DNA from: Candidatus Phosphoribacter baldrii | Lineage (GTDB): Bacteria; Actinomycetota; Actinomycetes; Actinomycetales; Dermatophilaceae | Direction: 5' to 3' | NCBI GenBank assembly: GCA_016704565.1 | Contig: JADIZV010000003.1 | Location: 124,001-188,000, forward strand | Length of the DNA: 64,000 bases | Part shown: piece by piece, positions 60,610-64,000 of the stretch | Position numbering within the stretch: the stretch's first letter is position 1 | Layout: every line of letters starts with the position of its first letter | Program-made: the position numbers and the translations under genes | Notes under the pieces: model-generated | Databases searched by the model: none | Seen by the model: only the letters and a program-made list of their open reading frames with translations | Told to the model about the DNA's origin: nothing

Positions 60610-62019
60610 GTGAAGAGTACATCGTGGTCGGTAGGGTTGTCCGTGACTGGAGACGGGACCGGCGTGGTTGCTCATGCGGGCAGCGCAGCGGTCCGGTTGC
60701 TGGCCGACCGGACCGGGCTTACTGGTGCTTTGTCGGGCGCGGTGGCGCGGCGAGGGTTCACTCCCGGTCATGACCGGGGACGGGTGCTGGTCGATGTCGC
60801 GACGATGATCACCGCTGGGGGTGAAGCGATCGCCGATATCGATACCCTGCGCCACCAGGAGCAGGTGCTGGGTGCGGTGGCGTCGGCGCCGACGGTGTGG
60901 CGGGCTTTGGACGAGGTAGGCCCGGGGGCGTTGAAGCGGATCGAGAAGGCGCGCGCCAAGGTGAGGGCCGGGGTATGGGGCCTGATCCCCGGGGGACTGC
61001 CCGCCTCGAAGATAGCCGGAACGACCCTGCCAGCCGATGTAGTCGTGTTGGACGTGGACGCCACCATTGTGGTCGCGCACTCCGAGAAGGAGCAGGCCAC
61101 CCGTACGTTCAAGAAGACGTTCGGGTACCACCCGATCGGGGTCTGGTGCGATAACAGCGGAGAGTTCCTGGCGGCGTCGTTACGGCCGGGTAACGCCGGG
61201 TCCAACACGACCGCCGATCACCTCGACGTGCTCGCCCGGGCCATCGACCAGGTCCCCGCCTCGTACCGGCGAAAGGTGCTGGTCCGCGCTGACGGGGCCG
61301 GCGCCTCTCACGGCCTGCTGGACTGGCTCACCAGCTTGAACACTGCCGCCAAGCACGGCGCTCGGGGCCGGTCGGTGGAGTACAGCGTGGGGTTTGCGGT
61401 CACCGAGTCGGTCCGGGACGCGATCACGTTGGTGCCGAAGAAGGCGTGGACAGCCGCGATCGACACCGACGGCGATGTCCGCGAACACGCCGACGTCGTG
61501 GAGATCACCGGCCTGTTGCCCGACGCCCTGCGGGAGGCCTGGCCGGCCGGGATGCGGGTCATCGTCCGCCGCGAACACCCCCACCCCGGCGCCCAGCTCA
61601 GCCTCTTCGAAGAGCGTGATGGGTGGCGCTACCAGGCGTTCGTCACCAACACGACTACCGGGCAGGTCGGATTCCTGGAAGCCCGCCACCGCGCCCACGC
61701 CCGGGTCGAAGACCGGATCCGAGTCGCCAAAGACACCGGGCTCGGACGGTTCCCGTCCCGCGAGTACGCCATCAACCACGCCTGGCTAACCGTCGTGCAG
61801 GTCGCCGCCGACCTGCTGGCCTGGCTACGGCTGCTCGCACTACCCGACGCCCTCAAAGCATGCGAGCCCAAAGCGTTGCGCTACCGGTTCCTGCACATCC
61901 CCGCCCGCCTGACCCGAGGTGCCCGGCGCCGTCACCTGCGGCTACCGCAGACGTGGCCGTGGGTCACCGAAGCGGTAGCCACGTTCACCAACGTGATGGC
62001 CATCCCGATGCGCACCTGA
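60610..62019 (+). CDS. IS1380-family transposase (copy 1)
   Basis: This 469-residue DDE transposase starts at GTG after a GGTAGG ribosome-binding site. Candidate catalytic acids are the Asp in VVLDVDATIV (about 142), the Asp in LVRADGAGASHG (about 231) and a Glu in HARVEDRIR (about 362). The family feature of a C-terminal helical region after the acidic triad (NHAWLTVVQVAADLLAWLRL) is present. The reading frame is intact, so the element may be active. The protein is identical to that of copy 2 apart from silent changes. Confidence 0.9.
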   Translation: MKSTSWSVGLSVTGDGTGVVAHAGSAAVRLLADRTGLTGALSGAVARRGFTPGHDRGRVLVDVATMITAGGEAIADIDTLRHQEQVLGAVASAPTVWRALDEVGPGALKRIEKARAKVRAGVWGLIPGGLPASKIAGTTLPADVVVLDVDATIVVAHSEKEQATRTFKKTFGYHPIGVWCDNSGEFLAASLRPGNAGSNTTADHLDVLARAIDQVPASYRRKVLVRADGAGASHGLLDWLTSLNTAAKHGARGRSVEYSVGFAVTESVRDAITLVPKKAWTAAIDTDGDVREHADVVEITGLLPDALREAWPAGMRVIVRREHPHPGAQLSLFEERDGWRYQAFVTNTTTGQVGFLEARHRAHARVEDRIRVAKDTGLGRFPSREYAINHAWLTVVQVAADLLAWLRLLALPDALKACEPKALRYRFLHIPARLTRGARRRHLRLPQTWPWVTEAVATFTNVMAIPMRT

Positions 62020-62149
62020 ACCCCGGGAGCGCCCCCGACCACCCACCAGGAACCTCGGAGACCCGCACCGCAGCGCCACGCGGCCATCCCGCACACCCCG
62101 AATCTCGTTCAACCCCAACACGGCCCGACCACGCCCTCACACGGCCCGA

Positions 62150-62323
62150 TCACGACCCCCATGAAAGAGGGAGGTCAGCTTCGAGTTGACAGAGCACCGC
62201 CAACAGGTAAATTCGGGCTCGTTGTTCGCCTTGGGTGGCTCTGGCCGCGCGAAGTGCCAACGTCCCGGGGTGGGAGTCCACGGCGGCCTGCTCGAGCGGC
62301 CGCCGGGTGGCCAGACTGATCAC
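62150..62323 (-). CDS. small ORF in the right part of the IS, uncertain
   Basis: A minus-strand frame from the GTG at 62323 encodes 57 residues with protein-like composition (for example AALAVLCQL-type hydrophobic helix: RARIYLLAVLCQLEADLPLSW). The frame is open further toward the IS end. It has no recognised family. It could be a passenger fragment, part of the element's end or a chance frame. Copy 2 leaves the window before this point, so it cannot be compared. Confidence 0.25.
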   Translation of the reverse strand: MISLATRRPLEQAAVDSHPGTLALRAARATQGEQRARIYLLAVLCQLEADLPLSWGS

Positions 62324-62386
62324 CCCGCGACGGGGCCGTGGACCGTGGTGTAGTGGCGAACGTCAGTTGTGCCCGTGTGTGCCTAG

Positions 62387-64000
62387 CCTCGCCAGTTCAC
62401 GGTTGAGGGGTTGACACGCCCTCTGGATGCACCAAGGTGCCTGTCCTGCAACGGAATACTTGATCTTGCGACGGAACAAGTAGTCCAGCGGGAAGGCACC
62501 TGGTAGGTGAAGAGTACATCGTGGTCGGTAGGGTTGTCCGTGACTGGAGACGGGACCGGCGTGGTTGCTCATGCGGGCAGCGCAGCGGTCCGGTTGCTGG
62601 CCGACCGGACCGGGCTTACTGGTGCTTTGTCGGGCGCGGTGGCGCGGCGAGGGTTCACTCCCGGTCATGACCGGGGACGGGTGCTGGTCGATGTCGCGAC
62701 GATGATCACCGCTGGGGGTGAAGCGATCGCCGATATCGATACCCTGCGCCACCAGGAGCAGGTGCTGGGTGCGGTGGCGTCGGCGCCGACGGTGTGGCGG
62801 GCTTTGGACGAGGTAGGCCCGGGGGCGTTGAAGCGGATCGAGAAGGCGCGCGCCAAGGTGAGGGCCGGGGTATGGGGCCTGATCCCCGGGGGACTGCCCG
62901 CCTCGAAGATAGCCGGAACGACCCTGCCAGCCGATGTAGTCGTGTTGGACGTGGACGCCACCATTGTGGTCGCGCACTCCGAGAAGGAGCAGGCCACCCG
63001 TACGTTCAAGAAGACGTTCGGGTACCACCCGATCGGGGTCTGGTGCGATAACAGCGGAGAGTTCCTGGCGGCGTCGTTACGGCCGGGTAACGCCGGGTCC
63101 AACACGACCGCCGATCACCTCGACGTGCTCGCCCGGGCCATCGACCAGGTCCCCGCCTCGTACCGGCGAAAGGTGCTGGTCCGCGCTGACGGGGCCGGCG
63201 CCTCTCACGGCCTGCTGGACTGGCTCACCAGCTTGAACACTGCCGCCAAGCACGGCGCTCGGGGCCGGTCGGTGGAGTACAGCGTGGGGTTTGCGGTCAC
63301 CGAGTCGGTCCGGGACGCGATCACGTTGGTGCCGAAGAAGGCGTGGACAGCCGCGATCGACACCGACGGCGATGTCCGCGAACACGCCGACGTCGTGGAG
63401 ATCACCGGCCTGTTGCCCGACGCCCTGCGGGAGGCCTGGCCGGCCGGGATGCGGGTCATCGTCCGCCGCGAACACCCCCACCCCGGCGCCCAGCTCAGCC
63501 TCTTCGAAGAGCGTGATGGGTGGCGCTACCAGGCGTTCGTCACCAACACGACTACCGGGCAGGTCGGATTCCTGGAAGCCCGCCACCGCGCCCACGCCCG
63601 GGTCGAAGACCGGATCCGAGTCGCCAAAGACACCGGGCTCGGACGGTTCCCGTCCCGCGAGTACGCCATCAACCACGCCTGGCTAACCGTCGTGCAGGTC
63701 GCCGCCGACCTGCTGGCCTGGCTACGGCTGCTCGCCCTACCCGACGCCCTCAAAGCATGCGAGCCCAAAGCGTTGCGCTACCGGTTCCTGCACATCCCCG
63801 CCCGCCTGACCCGAGGTGCCCGGCGCCGTCACCTGCGGCTACCGCAGACGTGGCCGTGGGTCACCGAAGCGGTAGCCACGTTCACCAACGTGATGGCCAT
63901 CCCGATGCGCACCTGAACCCCGGGAGCGCCCCCGACTACCCACCAGGAACCTCGGAGACCCGCACCGCAGCGCCACGCGGCCATCCCGCACACCCCGAAT
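62387..64000 (+). mobile_element. IS1380-family insertion sequence, copy 2 (3' end outside window)
   Basis: Copy 2 begins 25 bp after the inferred end of copy 1 and matches it at a constant offset of 1897 bp up to the window end, with only a couple of base differences noticed (one silent in the transposase, one in the tail after it). About 258 bp should remain outside. If the element is whole, its right flank should repeat CCTAG (62382-62386). Two direct copies this close could recombine, leaving one. Confidence 0.85.
62507..63916 (+). CDS. IS1380-family transposase (copy 2)
   Basis: This 469-residue protein has the same sequence as the copy 1 transposase; I noticed one synonymous difference (GCA to GCC in the segment encoding LLALPDAL). 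The same GTG start and upstream nested hairpin are present. Near identity shows that the duplication is recent. Confidence 0.9.
   Translation: MKSTSWSVGLSVTGDGTGVVAHAGSAAVRLLADRTGLTGALSGAVARRGFTPGHDRGRVLVDVATMITAGGEAIADIDTLRHQEQVLGAVASAPTVWRALDEVGPGALKRIEKARAKVRAGVWGLIPGGLPASKIAGTTLPADVVVLDVDATIVVAHSEKEQATRTFKKTFGYHPIGVWCDNSGEFLAASLRPGNAGSNTTADHLDVLARAIDQVPASYRRKVLVRADGAGASHGLLDWLTSLNTAAKHGARGRSVEYSVGFAVTESVRDAITLVPKKAWTAAIDTDGDVREHADVVEITGLLPDALREAWPAGMRVIVRREHPHPGAQLSLFEERDGWRYQAFVTNTTTGQVGFLEARHRAHARVEDRIRVAKDTGLGRFPSREYAINHAWLTVVQVAADLLAWLRLLALPDALKACEPKALRYRFLHIPARLTRGARRRHLRLPQTWPWVTEAVATFTNVMAIPMRT

Larger units (their letters stand above)
60490..62361 (+). mobile_element. IS1380-family insertion sequence, copy 1
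   Basis: Repetition against copy 2 fixes the left end near 60488-60490. I infer the right end at 62361: the ends CCTCGCCAGTTCAC and GTGTAGTGGCGAAC form an imperfect inverted repeat (10 of 14 positions), and GTCAG flanks the element at 60485-60489 and 62362-62366 as a target duplication. Length is then 1872 bp. IS1380 elements duplicate 4-5 bp and are 1.5-2 kb long, which fits. It inserted in a hairpin after the kal terminator. It contains no octamer copies, unlike the surrounding chromosome. Confidence 0.7.

Overview
The window is GC-rich DNA of an actinobacterium. It carries mycothiol biosynthesis (mshC), a complete Pup-proteasome locus, actinobacterial-only families (DUF3090, SCO1664, PafB/PafC) and many GTG starts. 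From about 7 kb to 49 kb the gene order follows, with local insertions, the order known from Mycobacterium tuberculosis (uppP, phosphatase, DUF3090, SCO1664, mshC, PAC2, metH, RecB-like nuclease, trmI, mpa, dop, pup, prcB, prcA, pafA, pafB, pafC, tatA, tatC, helY, 5'-3' exonuclease). A member of the Intrasporangiaceae/Dermatophilaceae is my best guess for the organism; this is an inference from gene content, not from a marker gene.

Layout. 1-3.3 kb is an accessory patch: the 3' part of a hipA kinase gene, an intact higBA toxin-antitoxin pair, a second broken higBA copy, a decayed 5' copy of the neighbouring M20 peptidase gene, and two small genes (DUF6578-like and a truncated DUF6924-like) between the copies. 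3.2-9 kb holds housekeeping enzymes (M20 peptidase, aldo/keto reductase, F420-type oxidoreductase, UppP, CorA). 9-12.8 kb is the mycothiol-associated cassette, interrupted by an orphan MazF-type toxin gene. 13-25.9 kb holds PAC2, HAD hydrolase, RecB-like nuclease, a ComEC-like metallo-beta-lactamase protein, MetH, a site-2 protease, an SSB-like protein, TrmI, the proteasomal ATPase and an acyl-CoA-binding protein. 26-29.6 kb is a minus-strand block (DUF3054, PRPP-synthase-like, two tandem HSL-type esterases). 29.8-46.5 kb is the pupylation/proteasome region, with two long coiled-coil genes inserted antiparallel between prcA and pafA, followed by FKBPs, pafBC, tatAC, a lipid kinase and helY. 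46.7-53.2 kb has a wax-ester-synthase-like acyltransferase, an exonuclease, an Lrp regulator, an MFS pump, YbaK and a Baeyer-Villiger-type monooxygenase. 53.2-60.4 kb is a lysine degradation cluster (kamA, kdd, kamD, kamE, kal) interrupted by an ECF sigma factor with its membrane partner. 60.5-64 kb holds two nearly identical IS1380-family insertion sequences in tandem, the second cut by the window end.

The most unusual signal belongs to no gene. The octamer GTATGCCG (or its complement CGGCATAC) occurs about 89 times by manual count, roughly 46 on one strand and 43 on the other, where about 2-3 would be expected by chance. It is spread through coding and non-coding DNA alike, forces rare codons (ATA, TAT, GCA) and is absent from both IS copies. 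It behaves like a highly iterated genomic tag, for example an uptake, repair or modification site. A second window-wide pattern is a TAnnnT -10 box placed 5-8 nt before many start codons, which implies widespread leaderless transcription.
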